Below are positions 51,706 to 60,530 of a stretch of DNA of 64,000 nt, in pieces (positions within the stretch are counted from its first letter, which is position 1; each line of letters opens with the position of its first letter). A program made the translations under genes and the position numbers. The stretch is from contig NZ_MVHJ01000007.1 in NCBI RefSeq assembly GCF_002086115.1, positions 62,001 through 126,000 on the forward strand, written 5' to 3'. The DNA comes from Mycolicibacterium bacteremicum (lineage in GTDB: Bacteria > Actinomycetota > Actinomycetes > Mycobacteriales > Mycobacteriaceae). The notes below the pieces were generated by a model, which made no database searches, was not told where the DNA came from, and saw nothing but the letters and a program-made list of their open reading frames with translations.

Positions 51706-52211
51706 GGTACCGGCTCGACGTGGTGGCGCCCAGCGTGGCCGAAGTGGTCCGCAACGCCGGCGGCTGGCTCGTGGATCGCGTGATGGCCGGTTGGGATGTG
51801 ACCGTGCTGATCTCCGGCGACGACGACGGCGATATCCGCCCGCTGCAGATCCTCGGTGTCGAGACCGGCGATCTGGAAACTGCCATGCAGCTGTGGGAGG
51901 AGCGCCCGCACCCGCAGACCGTGGCGGTGGCCGCGGACCTGTTCGTCAGCGACGCCCGGGTGCGCGAGGGCGTCATGGGCGCCCTGGATCAGGGGATGAC
52001 CGAGGTAACGCTGTGGGGTGAGAGCTGGCCCCAGGAGCTGGACAGCACAGTGGATTTCGTCCAGCACGAGCTGAGCGCGGCGGCGCGCGCCTTCAAGGCA
52101 CAGGCGCTGGCCGCCGCCGGGGACACCGACGCGGTGGACCGCACCGAGCTGTTCCGCTGCGGCGTGATGTCCTGTCCGTCCGTTGCCGCCGACCTGGTGC
52201 CGGCCAGCTAG
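51702..52211 (+). CDS. Uncharacterised 169-aa protein
   Basis: A 169-aa soluble protein that I do not recognise. MRYRLDVVAPSVAEVVRNAGGWLVDRVMAGWDVTVLISGDDDG suggests an alternating alpha/beta fold; a single CGVMSC near the C-terminus is the only cysteine cluster. It has AGGAG upstream, overlaps the TetR stop by ATGA, and its stop CTAG is shared with the convergent P450. The tight coupling to a regulator suggests a ligand- or co-regulator role, which is a guess. Confidence 0.75.
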   Translation: MRYRLDVVAPSVAEVVRNAGGWLVDRVMAGWDVTVLISGDDDGDIRPLQILGVETGDLETAMQLWEERPHPQTVAVAADLFVSDARVREGVMGALDQGMTEVTLWGESWPQELDSTVDFVQHELSAAARAFKAQALAAAGDTDAVDRTELFRCGVMSCPSVAADLVPAS

Positions 52212-53392
52212 AGCAGGGTCGGCATCGCGGCCCAGCCGCGGACCGCGGCGGTCTCCGACGGCACGGCGTTCGGCCAGTCGACCTCCCACTCCGGGAAGCG
52301 TTTGAGGATCTCCTCCAACGCGATCCGCCCTTCCAGGCGGGCCAGCGCGTTGCCCATGCAGAAGTGCGTACCGGCACCGAACGTCATGTGCGAGCGGTGT
52401 TCCCGGTAGATGTCGAAGACGTCGCCGTCCGGGGCGAAGCGGCGGTGGTCCCGGTTGGCCGCACCGACGAGCATCAGCATCGCCGAGCCCGCCGGCACCG
52501 TCTGCCCGTAATACTCGACATCGCGGGTGACGTAGCGGGCGATCTGCAGCGCCGGCGGCTCCCAGCGCAGGATCTCCTCGATCGCCTGAGGGATGAGCGC
52601 AGGATTGTCCACCAGGGCCCGGCGCTGATCGGGATGGTCGGCCAGCGTCTTACCGGCCCAGCCGATGAGCCGGGTGGTCGTCTCCGACCCGGCGGTGGCG
52701 ATGACGGTCAGATACAGCAGCAATTCATCGCGGCGCAGTGTGCGCCGGGTGCCGGTCTCATCCTCGAACTCGGCGTTGAGCAGATCGGTCATGATGTCGT
52801 CCGATGGATGCTCGGTGCGCCAGTCGATGAACTCGGCGAACACCTCGCCGGTGGCCAGGCCCTCGAGTTTCTGCCCCTGCAGCGTCTCCTCGCCGTGTGC
52901 GGTGATCTGGCGCTGGCGGTCCTCGGGGATGCCCAGCAGCATCCCGATCACCCGCATGGGCATCTGCTCGCCGAGATCGTTGACGAAATCGAAGCGGCCG
53001 GTCCCGACGATCGGGTCGAGGCACCGCGCGGTGAACTCGCGGATCTGCGGCTCCAGAGCGAGGACCTTGCGCGGGGTGAACATCCGCGACAACAGATTCC
53101 GGTGGATGTTGTGGATCGGCGGATCTTCGAAGATCAGGGTGCCCGGCGGGATCTCCATGCCGCTCTTGATGATCTCCAGCACCGCGCCGCGGCCGGAGAT
53201 GAACGTCTCATGGTCGATGACGCCGGCATTGACATCGTCATAACGGCTCAGGGCGTAGAAGTCGTGCTGTTCGTTGTAGTACAGCGGCGCCTCCTCCCGC
53301 AGCCGGGCGAACACCGCGTACGGATCGATGTTGAGTTCGATGTTGTACGGGTCGTAGTACAGATCGGCAGGTGCGGTGGTGGGCTGTGACAT
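52208..53392 (-). CDS. Cytochrome P450
   Basis: A 394-aa P450. AGSETTTRLIGW (about residue 235) is the I-helix motif and FGAGTHFCMG (about residue 345) the heme site. No ferredoxin gene is adjacent, so it must borrow one. It is the second of three P450s, and not a close copy of the others by eye. The upstream gap holds palindromes at 53436-53454 that may control it. Confidence 0.92.
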   Translation of the reverse strand: MSQPTTAPADLYYDPYNIELNIDPYAVFARLREEAPLYYNEQHDFYALSRYDDVNAGVIDHETFISGRGAVLEIIKSGMEIPPGTLIFEDPPIHNIHRNLLSRMFTPRKVLALEPQIREFTARCLDPIVGTGRFDFVNDLGEQMPMRVIGMLLGIPEDRQRQITAHGEETLQGQKLEGLATGEVFAEFIDWRTEHPSDDIMTDLLNAEFEDETGTRRTLRRDELLLYLTVIATAGSETTTRLIGWAGKTLADHPDQRRALVDNPALIPQAIEEILRWEPPALQIARYVTRDVEYYGQTVPAGSAMLMLVGAANRDHRRFAPDGDVFDIYREHRSHMTFGAGTHFCMGNALARLEGRIALEEILKRFPEWEVDWPNAVPSETAAVRGWAAMPTLL

Positions 53393-53435
53393 CGGTGCTC
53401 CATCGGTGGGCGGAGTCGAACGGGGCTGGCGCTCC

Positions 53436-53454
53436 TGAGCACCTGCTTAGCAGG
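53436..53454. promoter_or_regulatory. Overlapping palindromes TGAGCACCTGCTTA and CCTGCTTAGCAGG
   Basis: AGCA-CC-TGCT (53438-53447) and CCTGCT-T-AGCAGG (53442-53454) share bases, 44 to 62 bases upstream of the P450 start. Overlapping dyads fit an operator; the cognate regulator is unknown. Confidence 0.5.
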
Positions 53455-53525
53455 CCGGTCGAGGCCGGGTCAAGGACATCGGAACTCATCGACCCGCTTT
53501 ACGGTATCCGCGGTGGCTGTAATGG

Positions 53526-54503
53526 TCAGTATGCGGCCGGGTTGATCTGCACGAGCACCTTTCCGATCGCCCTGCCGTCGGCGACATGCCGCAATGCCGC
53601 GGCCGCCTCGGCGAGGGGATACTCGGCACCGATGTGCGGCGTGACGGCACCCGTTGCCAGCAGCCGCCGCAATTCCGATTCGTTGCGCGTGAACTCGTCG
53701 GCGGGCACATCCCGGAAACCGAACCCCGCGACGGTGATGCCTTTGACCAGAATCAGGTTCAGCGGAATCCGCGGGATGTCACCCGAGGCGTATCCGATCG
53801 TGACGAATCGCCCGCCGCGGTGCAGGGAACGCAGCGCGGGCTCGGCGAGTGCGCCACCCACCGGGTCGAGCACCGCGGCGGCCCCGTCGGGCAGGGCCGC
53901 GCGCAATGCCTCGCGCAGATCCCCGCCGCGGTGGTCGATGCCGTGCACAGCGCCGTATCGGGCAGCGGCCGAGAGCTTGTCGGCGCTTCCCGCCACGGCG
54001 GTCACCCGGGCGCCCAGCGCGGTTGCCAGCGCCACGGCGGCCAGACCCACGCCGCCGCCGGCGCCGAGCACCACGACGTCATCACCCGGTGTCACCCGCG
54101 CGACCGAACGCAGGGCGTGATACGCCGTACGGAACGCCACGCCGGATGCCGCTGCGGCCCGATCGTCGATGCCGTCCGGCACCCTGGCCAACGCCTCGGG
54201 CGGCAGGCAGACCTGCTCGGCGAACGCCCCGAACATCGCGGTTCCGGTCACCCGGTCACCGACGGTGAACCCCGATGCCACGCCGTCGGTCTCGACCACC
54301 ACACCGGCGAACTCGCTGCCCGGCACGAATGGCGGTGGGACAGCGACCTGGTATCGGCCCGCCACCAGCAGCACATCCGGAAAGTTCACCGCCGCCACGT
54401 GTACCCGCACACGGAGCTGTCCGTCGGCACGCGCGGGGGAGGGCAGCTCCCGGACCTCGACCACCTCGGGCGGACCATGCGCCGGGCAGAGCGCGGCCCT
54501 CAC
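53526..54503 (-). CDS. NADPH:quinone oxidoreductase-like protein (zinc-free MDR)
   Basis: A 325-aa medium-chain reductase. PFVPGSEFAGVV and VVVLGAGGGVGLAAVALATALGARVTAVAG are the two family motifs; zinc ligands are absent. It should reduce quinones or enones with NADPH. The GTG start overlaps the kinase stop (GTGA), so it is the last gene of the TetR, acyl-CoA dehydrogenase, kinase operon. Confidence 0.87.
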   Translation of the reverse strand: MRAALCPAHGPPEVVEVRELPSPARADGQLRVRVHVAAVNFPDVLLVAGRYQVAVPPPFVPGSEFAGVVVETDGVASGFTVGDRVTGTAMFGAFAEQVCLPPEALARVPDGIDDRAAAASGVAFRTAYHALRSVARVTPGDDVVVLGAGGGVGLAAVALATALGARVTAVAGSADKLSAAARYGAVHGIDHRGGDLREALRAALPDGAAAVLDPVGGALAEPALRSLHRGGRFVTIGYASGDIPRIPLNLILVKGITVAGFGFRDVPADEFTRNESELRRLLATGAVTPHIGAEYPLAEAAAALRHVADGRAIGKVLVQINPAAY

Positions 54504-55525
54504 CGGTAGTCGCTGGACTCGGCGAGTTCGGCGGCCGAGCGCATCAGATCGGTGACCACCGGTCCGAATGCCAGCAGCTTCTCGTCGTCACCGGCGCGCT
54601 GGTACCCCTGCTCCAGCACGATGGCCAGCTTCCACTTCGCCAGCACCAGGTAGTAGTCCAGATCGTCGACCTGTCGGCCGGACACCTCGGCATAGTGGGC
54701 GACCACCTGGTCGCGGGTCGGCGCCCCGCGCATGTCGACGTAGTCCATGGCGGCGTGGTCGTCTTCGTGTGCAGGCCAACTCTGCACCATCCAGCCCAGA
54801 TCGAGTTTCGGGTCACCGACCGTGCCCATCTCCCAGTCGACGATCGCGGCCAACTGCGCGGGCGCCCCGTGCCGGTACATGACGTTGGCAAATTGATAGT
54901 CACCGTGCATGAGTCCAGGGATGAAATCCAGTGGCTTGTGCGCCCTCAGCCAGGCCGTCGCGACCTCCAGCCCGGGCAGTTCCCGCTTCTTGATGCGCTC
55001 CAGAAAACCGATCCAGCGGTCGACCTGACGTTCGTGGAAGCCGTCGGGTCTGCCCAGATCGCCGAGACCACGGGATTTCCAGTCGACCTTGGACAGCAGT
55101 GCGATGCCCTCGGCCAGTTGGTAGCTCAGAGCGGGCCGGGTGTCCGGGTCGCTGTCGAAGGGCTCCGGCCACCGCCCCTGTCGGTCCATCGGGGACCAGC
55201 CGTCGACGAAACCCATCAGGTAGAACGGCCGGCCGAGGACGTCCGGGTCGGCGCAGACGCCGATGGCCTCGGTGTGCGGCACGTCGGTGCCGTCGAGCGC
55301 CTCGATGATGCGCCATTCCCGCAGGATGCCCTTGTCGCGGTCGGGCGGGGCGCCCGGTGGCGGCATCCGCAGCACGCTGCGATGCTCGCCGCGGGTGAGT
55401 TCGAAGATGATGTTCTGCGTCCCACCTGAGAGGAACCGCGACTGCAGCGCGGCGCCGCTGCCCGGTAGGTCGGCAGCATCCATCCACGCAGCAAGACGGC
55501 CAACATCGATCGCCGGGGTGCTCAC
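54500..55525 (-). CDS. Phosphotransferase, ACAD10/11-type kinase domain
   Basis: A 341-aa APH-fold kinase. LMHGDYQFANVMYR gives the full catalytic loop HGDxxxxN and VDWEMGTVGDPKLDLGW the metal motif, so it should be active. In animals this domain is fused to an acyl-CoA dehydrogenase (ACAD10/11), and in Pseudomonas LvaA it phosphorylates 4-hydroxyacyl-CoA. Here an ACAD11-like gene overlaps its start by GTGA, which supports the same role. Confidence 0.87.
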   Translation of the reverse strand: MSTPAIDVGRLAAWMDAADLPGSGAALQSRFLSGGTQNIIFELTRGEHRSVLRMPPPGAPPDRDKGILREWRIIEALDGTDVPHTEAIGVCADPDVLGRPFYLMGFVDGWSPMDRQGRWPEPFDSDPDTRPALSYQLAEGIALLSKVDWKSRGLGDLGRPDGFHERQVDRWIGFLERIKKRELPGLEVATAWLRAHKPLDFIPGLMHGDYQFANVMYRHGAPAQLAAIVDWEMGTVGDPKLDLGWMVQSWPAHEDDHAAMDYVDMRGAPTRDQVVAHYAEVSGRQVDDLDYYLVLAKWKLAIVLEQGYQRAGDDEKLLAFGPVVTDLMRSAAELAESSDYR

Positions 55526-56823
55526 AGGTTGCCCACCTCGGCTTCCAGATGTTCGGCGAACCTGGCGCGGGCCGCGTCGCGCTTGCCGGGAATCCACTCG
55601 GTCGGCCACGGCCCGTCGGTGGCGGTGTAGTCCCGCAGCACCTGCTTGGCCACCGTCGTCTTGTGCACCTCGGTCGGACCGTCGGCCAGCCCCATCACCG
55701 CGGCCCCGGTCACCATGCCGAGAAACGGCATCTCGTTGGTCACGCCGAGCGCTCCGTGCACCTGCATTGCCCGCCAGGCGATGTCGTGCAGGACGGTGGG
55801 CATGACGACCTTCACCGCGGCGATGTCCTTGCGTACCTTCTTGTAGTCGTTGTACTTGTCGATCTCCCAGGCGGTGTAGAGCACCATCAGCCGGAACTGC
55901 TTGAGCTGAGCGTAGGAGTCGGCGATATAGCCCTGCACCGTCTGCTTGTCGGACAGCAGACTGCCGGCAGTGTGCCGGGACAGCGCCCGCTCGCACATCA
56001 TGTCGAGCGCCTTCTGGGCCAGCCCGATGGTGCGCATCGCATGGTGGATCCGCCCGCCGCCCAACCGGGTCTGGGCGATCACGAAGGCCTGCCCCTCGCC
56101 GCCCAGCAACGCCGAGTCGGGTACCCGCACGTTGTCGTAGTGGATGAGTGCGTGTGAACCCTGCCCGTCGGCCTCGCCGTAGAGACCGGAGTTGCGCACG
56201 ATGGTGACGCCGGGGGTGTCGGTGGGCACCAGGAACATCGACATGCCTTGGTACGGGCTGACATCGGGGTTGGTGACGACCATGACGATCAGGAACGACG
56301 ATGTCGAGGCGTTGGAGGAGAAGAACTTGTGGCCATTGATGACCCAGTCGTCACCGTCGCGCACGGCGGCGGTGCGGAACTGGGTGGGGTCGGCACCGCC
56401 CTGCGGTTCGGTCATGGAGTAACACGAGAACACCTCGCCGTCGAGCAGTGGGCGCAGATAGCGCTCCTTCTGCTCGGGTGTGCCGTAGTGCGCGATGATC
56501 TCGGCATTCCCGGTATCGGGTGCCTGGCAGCCGAATACGATCGGCGCCCACTGGGAGCGGCCCAGGATCTCGTTCAGCAGAGCCAGTTTCAGCTGTCCGA
56601 AACCCTGGCCGCCGAGGTCGGGTCCCAGGTGGGTGGCCCACAGGCCCTTGTCCCGCACCCGCTGCTTCAACGGGTCCACCACGGCGCGGCGGGCCTCGTC
56701 CAGCGGGGTGAACTGCAGATGCGGCCAGATCAGATCCAGCGGTTCGACCTCATCGCGGACGAAGGCGTCCGCCCACGCCAGGAGTTCGGCGAACTCCGGA
56801 TCGGTCTCGAAATCCCATGCCAT
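55522..56823 (-). CDS. Acyl-CoA dehydrogenase, ACAD11-like
   Basis: A 433-aa acyl-CoA dehydrogenase of the longer ACAD10/11/FadE17-like kind. YSMTEPQGGADPTQFRT and WVINGHKFFSSNAS are the FAD region; MQVHGALGVTNEMPFLGMVTGAAVMGLADGPTEVHKTTVAKQVLRDY the C-terminus. With the adjacent kinase it could convert a phosphorylated 4-hydroxyacyl-CoA into an enoyl- or 3-hydroxyacyl-CoA. It starts 2 bases after the TetR gene and is co-transcribed with it. Confidence 0.9.
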   Translation of the reverse strand: MAWDFETDPEFAELLAWADAFVRDEVEPLDLIWPHLQFTPLDEARRAVVDPLKQRVRDKGLWATHLGPDLGGQGFGQLKLALLNEILGRSQWAPIVFGCQAPDTGNAEIIAHYGTPEQKERYLRPLLDGEVFSCYSMTEPQGGADPTQFRTAAVRDGDDWVINGHKFFSSNASTSSFLIVMVVTNPDVSPYQGMSMFLVPTDTPGVTIVRNSGLYGEADGQGSHALIHYDNVRVPDSALLGGEGQAFVIAQTRLGGGRIHHAMRTIGLAQKALDMMCERALSRHTAGSLLSDKQTVQGYIADSYAQLKQFRLMVLYTAWEIDKYNDYKKVRKDIAAVKVVMPTVLHDIAWRAMQVHGALGVTNEMPFLGMVTGAAVMGLADGPTEVHKTTVAKQVLRDYTATDGPWPTEWIPGKRDAARARFAEHLEAEVGNL

Positions 56824-56825
56824 GG

Positions 56826-57530
56826 CTAGCTCCTTCGATATCCGGCGATGAGGGTGAGGATGTCGGCGCCGACGACGTCGGCGAACGATCGGGAGCCGAA
56901 GGCGCCGGCGGCCCAGTGCCGGGCGCCTTCGCTGACCAGCGTCATGGCCAGGTAGGCCAGATGGCCGGTGTCGGTTCCGGCGGGCAGCTTGCCGTCGGCG
57001 AGCGCGCGGTCGAACAGTTCGGTGAACATGCCGCCGTTCAGGTCGGGGGCGGTATCGCCGGCGGTGTTTGATGTGCCGGCTTCGCCGGCGGTGTTTGATG
57101 TGCCGGCTTCGCCGGCGGCGAGCAGTCGGTGTTCGTGTCGGTAGCCCTCCAGGATCGTCTCGATCACCAGCTCGCGGGGGTTACGGGCCATCGACCGTTC
57201 CAGGTCGGCAAGCGCGGCCGCGATGACGGTGCCGATGTCGTAGTCGCCGGTGAGCAGCTCGGCGACGACGCGCTGTGCGGACCGGGTCGACATCACCCCC
57301 ACCTCGAACAGCACGTCCTCCTTGCGGGGAAAGTAGAAGTAGAACAATGCCTTCGACACACCCGCGGCCGTACAGATTTCGGCGACCGTCGTCGTCGCGT
57401 AGCCCTTGGTACGCCACAGCGCCATCGCGGCCTGCACCAGCACGCGTTTGGTCGCGGTCGAGTTGGCGCGCCGGAAGGTGGCTCGGCGCTGACCACGGTC
57501 AGCTTCGGCATTGCGCGACGACGTGGCCAT
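56826..57530 (-). CDS. TetR-family transcriptional regulator
   Basis: A 234-aa TetR protein. TKRVLVQAAMALWRTKGYATTTVAEICTAAGVSKALFYFYF is the DNA-binding domain. The ligand domain contains a 9-residue duplication (AGEAGTSNT twice) that probably forms a surface loop. The ATG at 57530 is used. It leads the ACAD11-like operon and likely represses it through the partial palindrome at 57554. Confidence 0.88.
   Translation of the reverse strand: MATSSRNAEADRGQRRATFRRANSTATKRVLVQAAMALWRTKGYATTTVAEICTAAGVSKALFYFYFPRKEDVLFEVGVMSTRSAQRVVAELLTGDYDIGTVIAAALADLERSMARNPRELVIETILEGYRHEHRLLAAGEAGTSNTAGEAGTSNTAGDTAPDLNGGMFTELFDRALADGKLPAGTDTGHLAYLAMTLVSEGARHWAAGAFGSRSFADVVGADILTLIAGYRRS
57057..57110. repeat. 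27-bp in-frame tandem duplication inside the TetR gene
   Basis: Two exact 27-bp units (57057-57083, 57084-57110), followed by a partial third. Each adds nine residues (AGEAGTSNT). The frame is kept, so the change is probably tolerated in a loop. Confidence 0.9.
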
Positions 57531-57553
57531 TGACGCACCGTACCGCGCCGCAG

Positions 57554-57577
57554 TTAAGCTGACCAGAGTCAAACTAA
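57554..57577. promoter_or_regulatory. Partial palindrome with TGAC-CAGA-GTCA core
   Basis: A 24-base imperfect dyad, seven of ten arm positions matching, 24 bases upstream of the TetR start. Probable autoregulatory site for the TetR/acyl-CoA dehydrogenase operon. Confidence 0.45.
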
Positions 57578-57597
57578 GAGTGAGGGCAGACTATTTC

Positions 57598-57825
57598 ATG
57601 GGTTTGCGCATCGCAGGCATGGTCTTCGGGCTGTTGGCGCTGGTGGCCGGCGGCCTGCAACTGTGGGCCTACGCGGCCACCGACTGGCCGCGGCACCTGA
57701 TCCTCGGGGTGTTCGCCTGCGCGGTCGGACTGTGCGTCCTCGTCACGGCTTCGGGCCGGATTTCCTTGTCAGGTAATCGATCTGACGGTGCATCGCGATC
57801 AGGGCGAAGAACGGGAGGATCATGA
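57598..57825 (+). CDS. Small two-helix membrane protein
   Basis: A possible 75-aa protein with two hydrophobic segments (AGMVFGLLALVAGGLQLWAYAA and LILGVFACAVGLCVLVTA) and a basic tail. It starts at ATG with GAGGG 11 bases upstream, divergent from the TetR gene. Its last 83 bases overlap the end of the minus-strand EBP-like gene, which weakens the case for the C-terminal part. No function is assigned. Confidence 0.45.
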   Translation: MGLRIAGMVFGLLALVAGGLQLWAYAATDWPRHLILGVFACAVGLCVLVTASGRISLSGNRSDGASRSGRRTGGS

Positions 57826-58516
57826 ACGGCACGTTCTCGGCGATGAACTTGAACCACAACCCGAACGCGCCCTGGCCGATATCGCCGAAGCCGGCGCGTA
57901 CCTCGGACAGGAAGTAGACCCCGGTACTGCTGATCAGCACGGCGCACCCGGTGAACGCCAGCCACAGGTACCTGATCCGGGACTCGGTCGGTAGATCGGT
58001 GCGAATCAGCCGGAGCCACACGATGAACAGCATGGCCCCGGTGATGACGCCGACCAGCTCCAGTCCGAAGATCCAAGCGTTGCCGCTGGTGTAGCGGGTG
58101 TCGGCCAGACCGTACTGCCACCACAGCCACTTCCAGCCGGGGTCGGTGGTCGGCGTCCACCAGTCCAGCGGATGGCCGATGAGAAAGATGGTCTCGTAGC
58201 CGAGCTGGCTGCCTGCGGTGTAGGGCAGATAGATCAGCGTGAGCTCCGATGCCCGCTGCAGCCGCGTGCGCTGCTCGCCGCGCCCGGTCCAGAAGTACAC
58301 CAGCGGTAGCACGATGACGGGCAGCCCGAAGGCGAGGTTGGCGACGACGTCGACGGTGAAGCTGGGTGGTAGTACTCCGGTGCCGACACCGATGACGGCG
58401 GCGGTGAACGCGAATCCGGTGATCGCGGTGAGCGCGATGTAGGTCCTGCGTCGGTGCGGAGCCCACGGCTGGGCCAGGTCGGGCTCGGTGTCCCTGGCTT
58501 CGGCGAGATCTGTCAT
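57743..58516 (-). CDS. EXPERA/emopamil-binding-protein-like membrane protein
   Basis: A 257-aa protein with about five membrane segments. Compared from memory with human EBP (sterol delta8-delta7 isomerase), WWQYGLADTRYTSGNAW aligns with its WKEYAKGDSRY block, and YFLSEVRAGF with YFLTEHRDGF, followed in both by WF...N....LP. The glutamates matching EBP Glu80 (GYETIF) and Glu122 (GLELVG) appear conserved; the catalytic His76 position looks like Gln. A sterol- or terpene-isomerase-like role is possible but unproven. Confidence 0.7.
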   Translation of the reverse strand: MTDLAEARDTEPDLAQPWAPHRRRTYIALTAITGFAFTAAVIGVGTGVLPPSFTVDVVANLAFGLPVIVLPLVYFWTGRGEQRTRLQRASELTLIYLPYTAGSQLGYETIFLIGHPLDWWTPTTDPGWKWLWWQYGLADTRYTSGNAWIFGLELVGVITGAMLFIVWLRLIRTDLPTESRIRYLWLAFTGCAVLISSTGVYFLSEVRAGFGDIGQGAFGLWFKFIAENVPFMILPFFALIAMHRQIDYLTRKSGPKP

Positions 58517-58646
58517 TTGGCGTCAGGATAGGCGGTCATTCCGGCTATGTTGTGCGAATGCTCAGCATTGCCAGAATTCAGCGGCGTGGTCAGGCATTTG
58601 CCCTCGTTGACGGCGGCGCGAGCCTGTGGAAATGTAATACTCAACA

Positions 58647-58665
58647 ATGAGAGGCTCATTCTCAT
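58647..58665. promoter_or_regulatory. Inverted repeat ATGAGA-N7-TCTCAT, degenerate operator copy
   Basis: One half matches the shared operator exactly (ATTCTC); the other reads GAGAGG. The outer six bases form a perfect dyad. It lies 24 bases upstream of the P450 start and probably belongs to the same TetR regulon with lower affinity. Confidence 0.5.
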
Positions 58666-58688
58666 GGTCGCAGGAACGGAGTGAATCT

Positions 58689-60151
<1,463 letters not shown>

Positions 60152-60184
60152 CCACATCCATTCACCGACAAGGAGTTTCACGCC

Positions 60185-60469
60185 ATGGCCAAGGGCTACG
60201 TGATCATCACCGAAGACATCAAGGACCCGGCCGGAATGGCCGAATACGGCAAGCTGGCGAGCAAGGCGATGGCCGGAGCCACGGTTCTCGGCTTCGGCCC
60301 GGCCGTCGAGACGCTCGAGGGCGAGTGGCACGGAACCCAAACGGTGCTGCTGGAATTCGAATCCGTCGAAGCGGCCAAAGAGTGGTATTACTCCGACGCC
60401 TACCAGGAGGCGGTCAAGCTGCGTCAGGCCGCCGCGGATTGCAACGGGGCGATCATCTCCGGCTTCTGA
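60185..60469 (+). CDS. DUF1330 family protein
   Basis: A 94-aa dimeric alpha/beta-barrel protein: MAKGYVIITEDIKDPAGMAEYGKL, GEWHGTQTVLLEFESVEAAKEWYYSDAYQEA. The fold is shared with small heme oxygenases and monooxygenases, but DUF1330 function is not known. It has AAGGAG upstream and follows the ferredoxin by 33 bases. It is probably part of the P450 operon. Confidence 0.87.
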   Translation: MAKGYVIITEDIKDPAGMAEYGKLASKAMAGATVLGFGPAVETLEGEWHGTQTVLLEFESVEAAKEWYYSDAYQEAVKLRQAAADCNGAIISGF

Positions 60470-60488
60470 CCCTGCCGGTCGGGAGTAT

Positions 60489-60498
60489 CAACTACTTG
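60489..60498. promoter_or_regulatory. Palindrome-like box CAACTACTTG upstream of the second Rieske gene
   Basis: It matches the boxes at 63845 and 63865 flanking the MarR gene, with one base off a perfect palindrome. It lies 32 bases before the Rieske start and is a candidate MarR operator. Confidence 0.55.
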
Positions 60499-60530
60499 TC
60501 ATTCAACTCGGTGGGCGCTACCGTCAGATC

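Noticed and set aside
54500..55996. A longer kinase reading starting at 55996
   Set aside because: The extra N-terminal part is arginine- and glycine-rich out-of-frame translation of the acyl-CoA dehydrogenase gene. The GTG at 55525 overlaps that gene's stop and gives a normal kinase start.
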